NCBI RefSeq assembly: GCF_036173125.1
Contig: NZ_CP108054.1
Span: forward strand, 5,332,001-5,396,000
Length of the DNA: 64,000 bases
Source of the DNA: Streptomyces sp. NBC_00286
GTDB taxonomy: Bacteria; Actinomycetota; Actinomycetes; Streptomycetales; Streptomycetaceae
Direction of reading: 5' to 3'
Notes under the pieces: generated by a model
Database searches by the model: none
Told to the model about the DNA's origin: nothing
What the model saw: the letters and a program-made list of their open reading frames with translations, nothing else
Translations under genes and position numbers: made by a program
Shown: positions 34,512 through 43,221 of the stretch, in pieces
How the letters are laid out: each line of letters starts with the position of its first letter
Position numbering within the stretch: the first letter of the stretch is position 1

Positions 34512-35483
34512 TCAGGAGTGCTCCCCGGCGCTGCTGCCGACGAGCCACATCAGCAACACCTCGAACTCCCCGTTCTCCGTGCATCCAGGCTGTTCGCCGT
34601 CATGCCGGACGAGCTGAGTGAGCGCCCCCCGGCGCCACCAGTAGACGTGCGGACTGACCTGGCCCGCGGCGTCCTCGAAGTTGGCCGCGGCGAAGACGGT
34701 CATGGCATTGAGTGCCTGGACCAGGTTGGTGTCCTGAACGGTGCCGATGGGGCGAAAGGCCAGTTGGTGGCGGTGCGGCATGGCCACGAGAGCTCCGTTC
34801 GGGCCAAGGTCGCGCCCGGTGAGGTCCCGGGCGAGCTCGTTCATCGCCAGGGCTCGGCTGGCGGTGAAGAAGGAGTCGCCCATCACCACGTCGAAGCGCG
34901 TGCCGCCCGCGCTCCGAAGGACGGTGTGGCTCTCCACCGGAAGCGCACCGAGGTTGTCCAGCGCACGGATCCGCAGGTCGACGACGCCGCCCAGCAGTGC
35001 CAGGTATTCGTCGGGCAGCGTCATCACGCTCGCACCCATGTCCAGGGCGAGGACCTCGCACAGGCCGGGCGCGACGATACGCGCATGGGTGTACCGGGCG
35101 GCGTCCGGCTCGATGACGTCTTGGGTGACCACCCAGGGCCGCAGCCGGGCGAGAAGCTGCTCGGGTGCGAAGGTCTCCAGCGGGGACGGTCCGTCCACCA
35201 CCTGCAGCAAGCGGCCGACGTGTTCGCGGATCACCTTGGGCCACCGTTTCCGCCCGCGGACGTCGTTGTGGCAGATCGCTGCCAGATTGGCCATGCCGAA
35301 GTGGCGTCCCGCGCTGTCGCTCACCGCGCCCGCATGGACGGTGACCTCCAGCCCGTGCTCGGCGAAGGCCTCACGGACCTGCGCCCGGAAATGCGCGCCT
35401 TCGTCGAGGGAGAAGAACCCGTACTCGGGGTCGCGTGGGGCGTCGTGGCGGTCACGACGCGGCGCGGGAGGGAGGATCCTCAT
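34512..35483 (-). CDS. Hypothetical protein (DUF1444-like by pattern)
   Basis: 323-residue soluble protein. It starts at ATG 35481-35483 after AAGGG. The N-terminal part has FRAQVREAFAEHGLEVTVHAG. The middle has YLALLGGVVDLRIRALDNLG, and the C-terminal part has VVMGDSFFTASRALAMNEL then MPHRHQLAFRPI and SPHVYWWRRG. The order and the VPHRH-like word recall the DUF1444/YtpQ group, but I hold this lightly. There is no signal peptide or TM. Codon use looks ordinary for the genome, so it is likely expressed. It is divergent from the amidase gene. Confidence 0.7.
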   Translation of the reverse strand: MRILPPAPRRDRHDAPRDPEYGFFSLDEGAHFRAQVREAFAEHGLEVTVHAGAVSDSAGRHFGMANLAAICHNDVRGRKRWPKVIREHVGRLLQVVDGPSPLETFAPEQLLARLRPWVVTQDVIEPDAARYTHARIVAPGLCEVLALDMGASVMTLPDEYLALLGGVVDLRIRALDNLGALPVESHTVLRSAGGTRFDVVMGDSFFTASRALAMNELARDLTGRDLGPNGALVAMPHRHQLAFRPIGTVQDTNLVQALNAMTVFAAANFEDAAGQVSPHVYWWRRGALTQLVRHDGEQPGCTENGEFEVLLMWLVGSSAGEHS

Positions 35484-35789
35484 ACGTCAGCCCTTCTGGT
35501 CGGGGAGGCTCGCCACCGTGACGCCCTGGGCGGGCGCGCTCGGACGGCGACTGACCGTCCGTCGGTCGGTCGGTCGGTCGAGGGTGGTGATGGAGTCCGT
35601 TGCTGCCAGGACGCAACGGGAGCTGCCGCGTGAGGGTTCAAACCGCGACTCAAACCGTTGGGCTGGGAGCCGGGTGTGGCAGCGGGGCGTGGTTCGACTG
35701 CTTCGACGGTGGCGGGCGGCGACTGAACCGTACGGCGGACTGTGCCGTTGAGGAGATGTTCCCGCCCGGCAGCCGTATGGAGGCATACC
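35484..35789. other. Divergent promoter gap with GTCG tandem repeat
   Basis: 306 bases between the DUF1444-like and amidase genes. At about 35559-35580 the tetranucleotide GTCG (as GGTC) is repeated five to six times. No gene can be supported here; promoters for both flanking genes must lie in it. Confidence 0.5.
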
Positions 35790-36599
35790 TTGACGCAGTC
35801 ACGCTCCCGCTCCGCGCATATGTCCCGTCGCGCCCTGCTGGGCGTACTCGGGGCCGCCGTCGCCGTACCCGGCGTCTCGGCGTGCTTGTCGGACAACGGA
35901 AAGTCCGCGACCGGAAACCTTGTCTTCACAGGAAACCGGACGTCGCGCCTGGTCAGGAACTTAGTCACGCGTGCGGAGTGGGGAGCCGACGAGTCCAAGC
36001 GCTTCGGGGCGGACGGAACCGAGACCTCACCGCCCAAGTTCTTCCCGCTCCAGGCGCTGACCTTGCATCACACCGCCACCGACAACGACGACCCCGACCC
36101 GGCGGCCACGGTGCGGAGGATCTACGAGGAGCACGCGGTCGACAACGACTGGGGCGACATCGGCTACCACTTCATCGTCGACGGCGAGGGCCGCGTCTAC
36201 GAGGGTCGCTTCTCGGGCGACGACCCCATGCCCGCGCACGACGGCGACGGAAACGTGGTGACGGCCTTCCACACCAGCGGATTCAACTCGGGCAACCTCG
36301 GCATCGCACTTCTGGGCGACCTGGACGCGCGGCCGCCCACGGACGCGGCGTTGGAAGCCGTCAGCGGCCTGCTGGCGGTGCTGGCGCACATGCACCGCCT
36401 CGACCCCAAGGCGCACATCACTTACAAGAACCCGGTCGACGGTGCCACCAAGAAGACCCCGACGATGGGCGGTCACCGCGACTGGATGGAGAGCGGATGC
36501 CCCGGCGGACTGCTGTACGGCAAGCTCGACGCCCTGCGCGCAGCGGTGTCCGAGAGGCAGGCGGCCCATGCCATGGACGAGGCCGACCGCAGGGCGTAG
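35790..36599 (+). CDS. PGRP/amidase_2-type N-acetylmuramoyl-L-alanine amidase, exported
   Basis: 269-residue exported peptidoglycan amidase. TTG at 35790 has GGAGG six bases upstream; an internal ATG at 35820 (MSRRALLGVLG) is the alternative. The signal is Tat-like with a lipobox (SRRALLGVLGAAVAVPG then VSAC). The PGRP domain spans about residues 60-250: RAEWGADES, zinc-ligand LTLHHTATDND, GYHFIVDGEGRVYEGR, and the C-terminal MGGHRDWMESGCPGG with further zinc ligands. It should cleave the stem peptide from muramic acid. It lies upstream of the second DUF418 gene on the same strand. Confidence 0.9.
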   Translation: MTQSRSRSAHMSRRALLGVLGAAVAVPGVSACLSDNGKSATGNLVFTGNRTSRLVRNLVTRAEWGADESKRFGADGTETSPPKFFPLQALTLHHTATDNDDPDPAATVRRIYEEHAVDNDWGDIGYHFIVDGEGRVYEGRFSGDDPMPAHDGDGNVVTAFHTSGFNSGNLGIALLGDLDARPPTDAALEAVSGLLAVLAHMHRLDPKAHITYKNPVDGATKKTPTMGGHRDWMESGCPGGLLYGKLDALRAAVSERQAAHAMDEADRRA

Positions 36600-36792
36600 A
36601 GCTGCTCGTGGCCACAGCGGCCGGCGTGGTGAGACGCGGGGCCAGGTCGCACCCACCTGACTGAACCGCCTCAGGGCACATCCCGTGGTGACCCCCATCA
36701 GCCGCGCGGTCGGTCGGTGCGGATGGGACCGAGCACGGATTCCCGCCGCGGACTCGGTCGTCACGACGTCGTACCGGCCACGGAGGTCCGCA

Positions 36793-38004
36793 TTGCGCTT
36801 CTCGCCCCACACACCGACACGTTCCCGCGCCGAGTCACCGCCCACGCGGGCGCCGCGGCGGGACGGCCGGGTCCGGGAGATCGACGTCCTGCGCGGGTTC
36901 GCGCTGCTGGGCATCCTCCTGGTCAACGTTCAGGCCATGGCCGGGCCGCACATGGGCCCGGGTGGCCAGCCGATCACGTCGCGTGCCGACGAGGTGGCCG
37001 CGTGGCTGGTCACCGCTCTTGTCGGCAGCAAGTTCTATCTGCTCTTCTCGTTCCTGTTCGGGTACAGCTTCATCTTGCAGTGGGCCTCGGCCGAGCGCGC
37101 GGGGGTGGCCTTCGCCCCCAGGCACGTGCGCCGTCTGGCCTGTCTGTTCCTGCTCGGTCTCGCTCATGGCGTGCTGCTGTTCGACGGCGACGTCCTGATG
37201 ATCTACGCCGTGCTGGGCCTCGTACTGTTCGCGGTCCGGGACATCGCGCCGCGTACGGCGGTATGGGCCGCGGCCTGGTTCGTCGCCGGTGCCTCCGTAT
37301 GCCTGCTGGCTCGGGGCCTGATCACTGTCGCCTTCTCGGAACCCGCGCGTCCGCAGGACATCGCAGCCTGGGGGCACGAGATGGTGACGGCCTACCGGGG
37401 CGATCCTGGCTCGATCGTCCAGGCCAATCTGCAGTCGCTGCGCGGCAGGCTGGGCGGCAACATTGTGTACAGCGCCGACGTGCTGGCGGCCTTCCTGGTG
37501 GGCCTCGCCGCGGGCACACGCGGGGTGCTCGCCGCGCCCTTCCGGTACCGCGCGCGGATGGTGCGCATCGTCGCCTGGGGCCTGCCCATCGGTCTGGCCG
37601 GAAGCGTCTTCATGGCGGTGTGCCGCGACGGGCCGCTGGACTCGCGCTGGTATGACGTCGGATCGGCTGTCGGAGTGCTCACCGCCCCGGCGCTGACCGC
37701 CGCGTACGTCTGCGGCCTGCTGCTCCTGCTGCACACCCGCCCCGGTCGGCGAGTCGGCGACGCGCTGGCCCCGGCCGGCCGGCTGGCGCTGACCAACTAC
37801 CTCACCCAGTCGCTGGTCATGGCACTCGTCTTCACCGGTTATGGCCTGGCCGGGTACGGCCGGTACGGCACCGTCGCGGTCCTGGCCGGGTGCTGCGTCC
37901 TGTACGCTGCGCAGCTCGCGTTCAGCAGATGGCTGACGCGCCATGTCGGGTACGGTCCGGCCGAGTGGCTGCTGCGCGCCGTAACTCTGGCGCACAGGCC
38001 ATGA
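36793..38004 (+). CDS. DUF418 (YeiB-like) membrane protein, copy 2
   Basis: 403-residue paralogue of the protein at 30696-31892, similar along its full length: DVLRGFALLGILLVNVQAM, FYLLFSFLFGYSFILQ, FLLGLAHGVLLFDGDVLMIY, GSVFMAVCRDGPLDSRWYD, GRLALTNYLTQSLVMALVF. The frame is open to 36685, but TTG at 36793 has GGAGGT upstream and matches the length and TTG start of its paralogue. There are about ten TM segments. Function is unknown. It ends 67 bp from the convergent coupling-protein gene, with a strong terminator hairpin between. Confidence 0.9.
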   Translation: MRFSPHTPTRSRAESPPTRAPRRDGRVREIDVLRGFALLGILLVNVQAMAGPHMGPGGQPITSRADEVAAWLVTALVGSKFYLLFSFLFGYSFILQWASAERAGVAFAPRHVRRLACLFLLGLAHGVLLFDGDVLMIYAVLGLVLFAVRDIAPRTAVWAAAWFVAGASVCLLARGLITVAFSEPARPQDIAAWGHEMVTAYRGDPGSIVQANLQSLRGRLGGNIVYSADVLAAFLVGLAAGTRGVLAAPFRYRARMVRIVAWGLPIGLAGSVFMAVCRDGPLDSRWYDVGSAVGVLTAPALTAAYVCGLLLLLHTRPGRRVGDALAPAGRLALTNYLTQSLVMALVFTGYGLAGYGRYGTVAVLAGCCVLYAAQLAFSRWLTRHVGYGPAEWLLRAVTLAHRP

Positions 38005-38010
38005 AGGCTC

Positions 38011-38049
38011 GGGGCCTGTCGGTCAGGCATGTCCTGACCGACAGGCCCC
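38011..38049. terminator. Bidirectional terminator hairpin
   Basis: A perfect 17-bp stem (GGGGCCTGTCGGTCAGG at 38011-38027, complement at 38033-38049) with a 5-base loop lies between the convergent DUF418 and coupling-protein genes. It marks the left border of cluster A. Confidence 0.88.
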
Positions 38050-38070
38050 AGCCTGGCTGACAAGGTCCCA

Positions 38071-39903
38071 CTAGTCGGCGGCACGTTTGTGCAGGGATAC
38101 GGCATCCCTCTGCCACCTGCCCACGGCGTCCTCGACTCCCGTCGCGGCGGACCCCGCCCAGGATCGGGTGGCCCGCTCGGTGATCGCCGCCACCTCCGCC
38201 TTGGCCGCCGCGGAAATCGGGCCCGCGCCTGGCTCCTTGTACCAGGGGCGCAGGCGGATCAGGGCGGGCCGTACACCGGTGGCCAGGAGCAGTGCGGTGC
38301 CCTTGGGCAGGGCGCGGATCTTGTCCGCGGGCAGCACCGGGTCCAGCCGGTAGGAGTAGGAGCGGGAGGTGCCCTCCTTGCTCTTGGAGATTGACGGGGT
38401 ACGCACGTCGGCCTGGCCGACGAGCTTGGAGATCTTCTCGACGAAGTCGGCGTCGTCGAGGCCGGCGCCGAGGAGTTTGATCGTGGCCGCGCTCCACATC
38501 GCGTCCATGCCCGCCTCGCCCCATACGCGGCTGCCCTGGCGGTAGCTCTGGAGCAGCGTGACGACGTTGATGCCGCGCGAGCCGAAGTGGCTGTACATGT
38601 CTGGCAGGTCGGAGATGCGGCAGACGTTCGCGGCCTCGTCGAGGACGGCGGTCATCGGCGGGTCGAGCCGACCGCCCATGCGCTCGGCTGCGACCACGCC
38701 CGCGCGCATCGTCGCGTCGGCGAGGCCCGCGATGACGCCCGCGGCCGAGCCGCCGCCGTCCTTGGACAGCAGGTAGAGGGTGTCCTGGGTGAGCACGTGC
38801 TCGTGCGGCTTGAACTGCGGACGATGCGGGTCGGGCGTCACCCAGGCCACGATCTCCGGGTCGAGCAGGCAGGCCACGCACTGCCGGGCGGTCTCGTAGA
38901 TGCCGTCGCGGGTCTCCACCGCGCCACGGACCGTGCCCTGCAGCTGCTCGGCCATGGCGATCATGTTGACGTCCCGCAGCAGGTCGACCGGCGTGCGATC
39001 GGCGGGGTCGGCGAGCCAGGCCAGCAGGTCGAGCACGGAGGCCTTGCCGCGGGCGGCGGCGAGGAACAGGGCGGTGAGGGTGTTCTGGGCCGCGGAGATC
39101 CAGAAGTCCTTCTTGGACTGGTCGTCGTTGACGGAGGCCACGAAGTGTCCGGCCAGGCGGCGGGCGCCCTCGATGGTGTGGCAGTCGGCGAGGATGTCCC
39201 ACCACATCTCGCGCGGGGTGTGGGCGATGCCCTGCGGGTCGAACGTCCACACCTTGCCGGTCTTCTCGCGTTCGCCGCGGGTGACGGCGTACACGTCGGA
39301 CTTGTTGGACGTCAGCAGCACCGCGCCCTGGGCGCGCAGCACGCGCGGGACGGCGATGCCGGTGGACTTGCCGGCGCGCGGGGCCATCAGGTCCAGCTCC
39401 ACGTCCTCGAAGGAGGAGCGCAGTTCGGGGCCGTTCGGTTCCAGGTCGCCGAGGAGGTTGCCGGTCTCGTCGGGGTGGAGGTGTTCCCGGCCCTTGAGCG
39501 AGGGGCGCAGGTTGCGGGCGCGGGCGGCGATGCCGTCCGGGCACATGGAGGCCAGCTCCCGCCGACCGGCCAGCCCTTTGGGCCGCGAGAGGAAGCGCAT
39601 CACGCGGCGGCCGGCCAGGACGCCGACGGCGACGACCGCGCCGAAGAGCCCGACGATCCCGGCGGTCACGCCGACCGGCGACGCGTCCGGCCACAGCTTC
39701 CCCGTTCCCTCGGTGAGCAGGGTGCCGAAGGTGGTCAGGGCGAACGCCGGGGGATGCCAGCCCCCGCCGGTCAGCGCGGCGCCGATGGTCCCGCCGAGCC
39801 AGACGCCTCCGAAGAGCACCAGGCACGCGCCCGCCACCAGCACGATTGCCCACGGCGCCAGCTCGCTGCCGTACATCTTGCCCTTGGCCGCGGTCCCGCT
39901 CAC
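38071..39903 (-). CDS. TraG/VirD4-like type IV coupling ATPase (cluster A)
   Basis: 610-residue membrane-bound ATPase of the VirD4/TraG coupling-protein type, which in T4SS recruits substrates to the channel. Two N-terminal TM segments (WAIVLVAGACLVLFGGVWLG and GVTAGIVGLFGAVVAVGVLAG) are followed by the ATPase domain. Walker A is LMAPRAGKSTGIAVPR and the TraG-type SNKSDVYAVTR follows. Walker B is MTAVLDEAANVC, then TLLQSYRQGSRVWGE, a conserved coupling-protein region. GTG at 39901-39903 overlaps the upstream stop (GTGA). It is the last gene of cluster A; cluster B has no equivalent. Confidence 0.9.
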   Translation of the reverse strand: MSGTAAKGKMYGSELAPWAIVLVAGACLVLFGGVWLGGTIGAALTGGGWHPPAFALTTFGTLLTEGTGKLWPDASPVGVTAGIVGLFGAVVAVGVLAGRRVMRFLSRPKGLAGRRELASMCPDGIAARARNLRPSLKGREHLHPDETGNLLGDLEPNGPELRSSFEDVELDLMAPRAGKSTGIAVPRVLRAQGAVLLTSNKSDVYAVTRGEREKTGKVWTFDPQGIAHTPREMWWDILADCHTIEGARRLAGHFVASVNDDQSKKDFWISAAQNTLTALFLAAARGKASVLDLLAWLADPADRTPVDLLRDVNMIAMAEQLQGTVRGAVETRDGIYETARQCVACLLDPEIVAWVTPDPHRPQFKPHEHVLTQDTLYLLSKDGGGSAAGVIAGLADATMRAGVVAAERMGGRLDPPMTAVLDEAANVCRISDLPDMYSHFGSRGINVVTLLQSYRQGSRVWGEAGMDAMWSAATIKLLGAGLDDADFVEKISKLVGQADVRTPSISKSKEGTSRSYSYRLDPVLPADKIRALPKGTALLLATGVRPALIRLRPWYKEPGAGPISAAAKAEVAAITERATRSWAGSAATGVEDAVGRWQRDAVSLHKRAAD

Positions 39904-41555
39904 CGGGACCACCCCCCGTTCTCGGTCGGCTGCTTGGACAGGGACGGTGCGGGTGCTTGCTCGACCACCTGTCCGGCCCCGGCCCAGCGCTTGTTGGTGT
40001 CGTGCAGATGCCGCTCGGTGTCGGTGATGGCAACCTGGATCGGGATGCCCGGCCGGCCACCGACCTTGATCAGGAAACGGCCGCGGCCGGGCGGTTCCTC
40101 GCGGTCCCCGTGCGCGGCCCAGCCCGGCGGCGAGGACCAGGAGGAGACGAGTTCGATCTCCCGGCGGGACAGCCCCACGATGTGGCCCAGCTCCTCCATC
40201 TCCTGGCGCGGCAGCCCCGCGCACACCACCATGCCGGCGCGCTCGACGAAGCCGCGCGCCTTGACCCGGTCGGCGTCGGTGCCCAGCGCCTCGGCGTCCT
40301 TCAGCGTGTGAGTGATCTTGGCGTCACCCAGGCCGAGGGTACGGTTGAGGCGGGTCAGGGCGTCGATGCGGTCGACGATGCCGGAGGCCGCGCGCAGTGG
40401 CCGCCACAGCTCGTCGAGCACGGTGAAGAACCAGCGCCGGGGCGCGAGTCCGGCGTCCGCCAGGGCGTGCGACGCGGCCACTGTGCCCAGCCCGTCGGAC
40501 CATGCCGCCAGCATCGCCGCCGCGGTGAGCTGGGTGTCCGCCTCGCCGATCCGGGAGATGTCCACGCACACCGCGGGCGAATCGAGGTTGATGCGGGTGG
40601 AGGTCTCGGAGGCGAAGGTGTCCCCCAGCGGCCCGTCCAGGATGCCCAGCAGCGAGCGGTGCAGCGGGTCCACGGCGTCGCGGTAGCGGGTGTCGGATCC
40701 GCGGTCCAGGGTCACCGCCCGGACCCGGTCCGGCCCTTCGGTGAGGACCTGTACCAGGTCGGGCAGGAGGGGCGCGCGGTCCGGCGGCGTGCGTTCGCGC
40801 AGATGGTGCAGGGCCGCGGACAGCACGGACTGCTCGTGGTCGTCCATGGGGTTGTCGCGCACGATGGTGATGAGCGCGGCGACCATGTTCAGGACGCGGC
40901 CGTGCGTCTCGGAGACCAGCACGCGACCGGCCTCACCGCCGATGCGTCGGGCCGCGGTGCCCATGGCGCCGGGATCGAGGACGTTGATGCCGCCCACTCC
41001 GCGTCCGATGGAGACGACCTGGCCGCCCAGGGCGCGCACGGTGTCGGCGTAGTCGGGCTTGAGGTCGCCCAGCACCAGCGGCACCACACCGATGGCGGAC
41101 AGACCGATGAGCATGCGGTTGACCAGGGTGGACTTGCCCAGGCCCGGCATGCCGAGCATGAACAGCGACGGGTTGGAGATGTAGTGGGCGCGGGTGAACC
41201 ACGAGAAGGGGTCTCCGCACACAGTGGCCCCGGTGTACAGGTGCTGGCCCAGCGGGACGCCGGTCATGGGCGCGCCTGAGCCCGCCGCGAACGGCCAAAG
41301 CCCGCACGCCTGCACGGTGGTGGCGCGCCACATCGTCGGCGGGTCCAGGTTGGCGACCTGGCCGCCGCCGGGTCCGTGCCAGCCGCGCGGCGGCGCCAGT
41401 CGTTCCTTGGGTGGTCCGGCGGGCTTCTTGTTGTTCCCCTTCTTCTTGTTCTTCGGGGGCCTCCAGTCGGGGTCCTCGTCCTTGTACCTGATCTGGCCCG
41501 AGTCTTCGTCCTGGTACTTGCCCTTGCTCGTACCGCGTTTGTCCTTGATTTTCAC
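39900..41555 (-). CDS. VirB4-like ATPase (cluster A)
   Basis: 551-residue soluble ATPase resembling the ATPase half of VirB4/TraC proteins. A charged Lys-rich N-terminus (KNKKKGNNKK) is followed by a domain with Walker A MLGMPGLGKSTLVNRML, then LVLGDLKPDYADTVRALGGQ. Walker B is RWFFTVLDELWRPLRA, with KARGFVERAGMVVCAGLP after it. It is paralogous to 57770-59230 in cluster B. GTG at 41553-41555 overlaps the SCO6880-like stop by four bases. The N-terminal VirB4 domain seems to be supplied by that separate upstream gene. Confidence 0.9.
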   Translation of the reverse strand: MKIKDKRGTSKGKYQDEDSGQIRYKDEDPDWRPPKNKKKGNNKKPAGPPKERLAPPRGWHGPGGGQVANLDPPTMWRATTVQACGLWPFAAGSGAPMTGVPLGQHLYTGATVCGDPFSWFTRAHYISNPSLFMLGMPGLGKSTLVNRMLIGLSAIGVVPLVLGDLKPDYADTVRALGGQVVSIGRGVGGINVLDPGAMGTAARRIGGEAGRVLVSETHGRVLNMVAALITIVRDNPMDDHEQSVLSAALHHLRERTPPDRAPLLPDLVQVLTEGPDRVRAVTLDRGSDTRYRDAVDPLHRSLLGILDGPLGDTFASETSTRINLDSPAVCVDISRIGEADTQLTAAAMLAAWSDGLGTVAASHALADAGLAPRRWFFTVLDELWRPLRAASGIVDRIDALTRLNRTLGLGDAKITHTLKDAEALGTDADRVKARGFVERAGMVVCAGLPRQEMEELGHIVGLSRREIELVSSWSSPPGWAAHGDREEPPGRGRFLIKVGGRPGIPIQVAITDTERHLHDTNKRWAGAGQVVEQAPAPSLSKQPTENGGWSR

Positions 41556-43048
41556 AGTGCTTCCTTCAGCTCGCGCGGCACCAGCGTGTACTCCCACGGC
41601 AGGATCCCGGCCGGCAGCGTGCAGCTGAACGCCGCCGCCTGCATCCGGTCGGCAGGGCGCATCAACAGCCGTGCCCCGGCCAGCAGGTTGCGCACCGTCA
41701 CGCCCGCGTCCTCCAGTTGGGCGTCGGTGTCGACCGTCACCGTGACCATCAGTGAGAACTCCACCAGGCCGGCCCCGGTGGCCTCCTCCACCGCCGTTTG
41801 CTCGGCGGCGCGCACCTCGTTGGCGGCACGCGCCTGCACCATGCCGCGCCGGGAGGTGGCCATGAACTGCGCCGCCCGCCGGTCGGCCTCGACGATGCGC
41901 GCCGAGGTCGCCGGATCGATGGGCCGGTACAGCAGCGCCACCCGCTTGCGACGGGTACCGGGCGCGTCCTCCAGCAGTCCGCGCAGCACCTGGGCACGCA
42001 CCGTGCCGCGCGGTGCGAGGGTGAGCATCCAGGTGCGTGACACGCCCGAGTCGTGCTGGTACGCGTTGGTCTTCTCCACGGTCGCCGCGGGACCGGCGTC
42101 GTCCCACTCCAGCCCGGTGCCGCCGTGGACGGCTCGCGCTTCGAGTACGTCTCCCGCCACGGCCGGGTCGTAGGCCACCCGTACGACTTCGGCGATGCGC
42201 TCGGCCGACAAGGGGGCGGCGGGTCCGCCGCCCGCGCTCACCACTCCCGCCAGCAGACCGGGGATGCGGACGGCCAGGTCGGCGATGATGTCCTCGGCCT
42301 TGCGCTTCTGGCCGGGGGGCATCCCGTAGGTCAGCGCGAGGTAGGTGTGCATCTCCGACGACGCGGTCGGGTACCGCTCCACCACCTCCTCCATCACGGC
42401 CCGTGCCGCCGGAGGGGCGTCGGGGCGGAGACGCGGCAGCACCTCGTTGGCCAGCCGGGTTCCCGTGTCCGGGGCGGTCTCCACGACCACGCTGGCCCCG
42501 CGCAGGCCCGGTTCGCTGGACAGCCGGGACAGCCAGTGGCCCCATGACGCCACCCAGTTGTCGATCTGGTCGGGGTCGACCAGGGACCCGCCGTCGGGTT
42601 CGCAGCTGAGCACGATGGTGTACAGGTTGCGGCTGCGGTGGTGCAGCACACCGAACGGCTGGTCGTAGGCGTCCCTGCCCTCCATGACCCTGACCCGGCT
42701 CAGCAGTCCCGGCGGGCGGAACTTGCCGCCCGGCCGCGGGGACAGCGGACCGGAGACATAGCTGGTCCCCCCTTTGGCCTTGCGCCGGAACCAGCCGATG
42801 CGCACGGCCATGAGCGAGTAGACGTTGCGCCCGTCCTGCGTGCGGATGGCCAGCGGTACCAGGAACAGGGCCTGGAACACGATCACGACCAGCGCGAACT
42901 GGAGCGACATCATCGAGGCGATGATGTCGACGATGAGCCCGCCGAACAACACGATGGTGCCGACCAGGCCGAAGGGCCCAAGGCCCGGCCGTCGGGGCCT
43001 GCGCCAGTTCCCGTATGTCGGGTCGGCGATAGCGGCTTGGGTGGACAT
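41552..43048 (-). CDS. SCO6880-family membrane protein (cluster A)
   Basis: 498-residue protein of the SCO6880 family. It starts ADPTYGNWRRPRRPGLGPFG and has two TM segments near the N-terminus (VGTIVLFGGLIVDIIAS and LQFALVVIVFQALFLVPLA), like PrgI/VirB3 proteins. A long cytosolic region of about 420 residues follows, lacking Walker motifs and resembling the N-terminal VirB4/CagE part. I infer a VirB3-VirB4N fusion working with the ATPase gene it overlaps. The paralogue is at 56215-57714; shared words include VVVETAPDTGTRL/VTVETAPDSGVRL and RIAEVVRVAYDP/ELAEAVRVAYDP. Confidence 0.92.
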   Translation of the reverse strand: MSTQAAIADPTYGNWRRPRRPGLGPFGLVGTIVLFGGLIVDIIASMMSLQFALVVIVFQALFLVPLAIRTQDGRNVYSLMAVRIGWFRRKAKGGTSYVSGPLSPRPGGKFRPPGLLSRVRVMEGRDAYDQPFGVLHHRSRNLYTIVLSCEPDGGSLVDPDQIDNWVASWGHWLSRLSSEPGLRGASVVVETAPDTGTRLANEVLPRLRPDAPPAARAVMEEVVERYPTASSEMHTYLALTYGMPPGQKRKAEDIIADLAVRIPGLLAGVVSAGGGPAAPLSAERIAEVVRVAYDPAVAGDVLEARAVHGGTGLEWDDAGPAATVEKTNAYQHDSGVSRTWMLTLAPRGTVRAQVLRGLLEDAPGTRRKRVALLYRPIDPATSARIVEADRRAAQFMATSRRGMVQARAANEVRAAEQTAVEEATGAGLVEFSLMVTVTVDTDAQLEDAGVTVRNLLAGARLLMRPADRMQAAAFSCTLPAGILPWEYTLVPRELKEAL

Positions 43049-43221
43049 GGCTGTAGCTGCTTCCTTTCGGTTGGATGGAGCGTGGGGATGGCCGGGGGGA
43101 GGGAGGGCCGGTCCGCGTCTGACGGATGCCGGCCCTCACCGGGGCACGCCCCGACCCGCTCAGACGTCGCGGTCGAAGCCGGATACGGCCGGACGTCCCG
43201 TCGTACCCGGCCAGGTGACGG

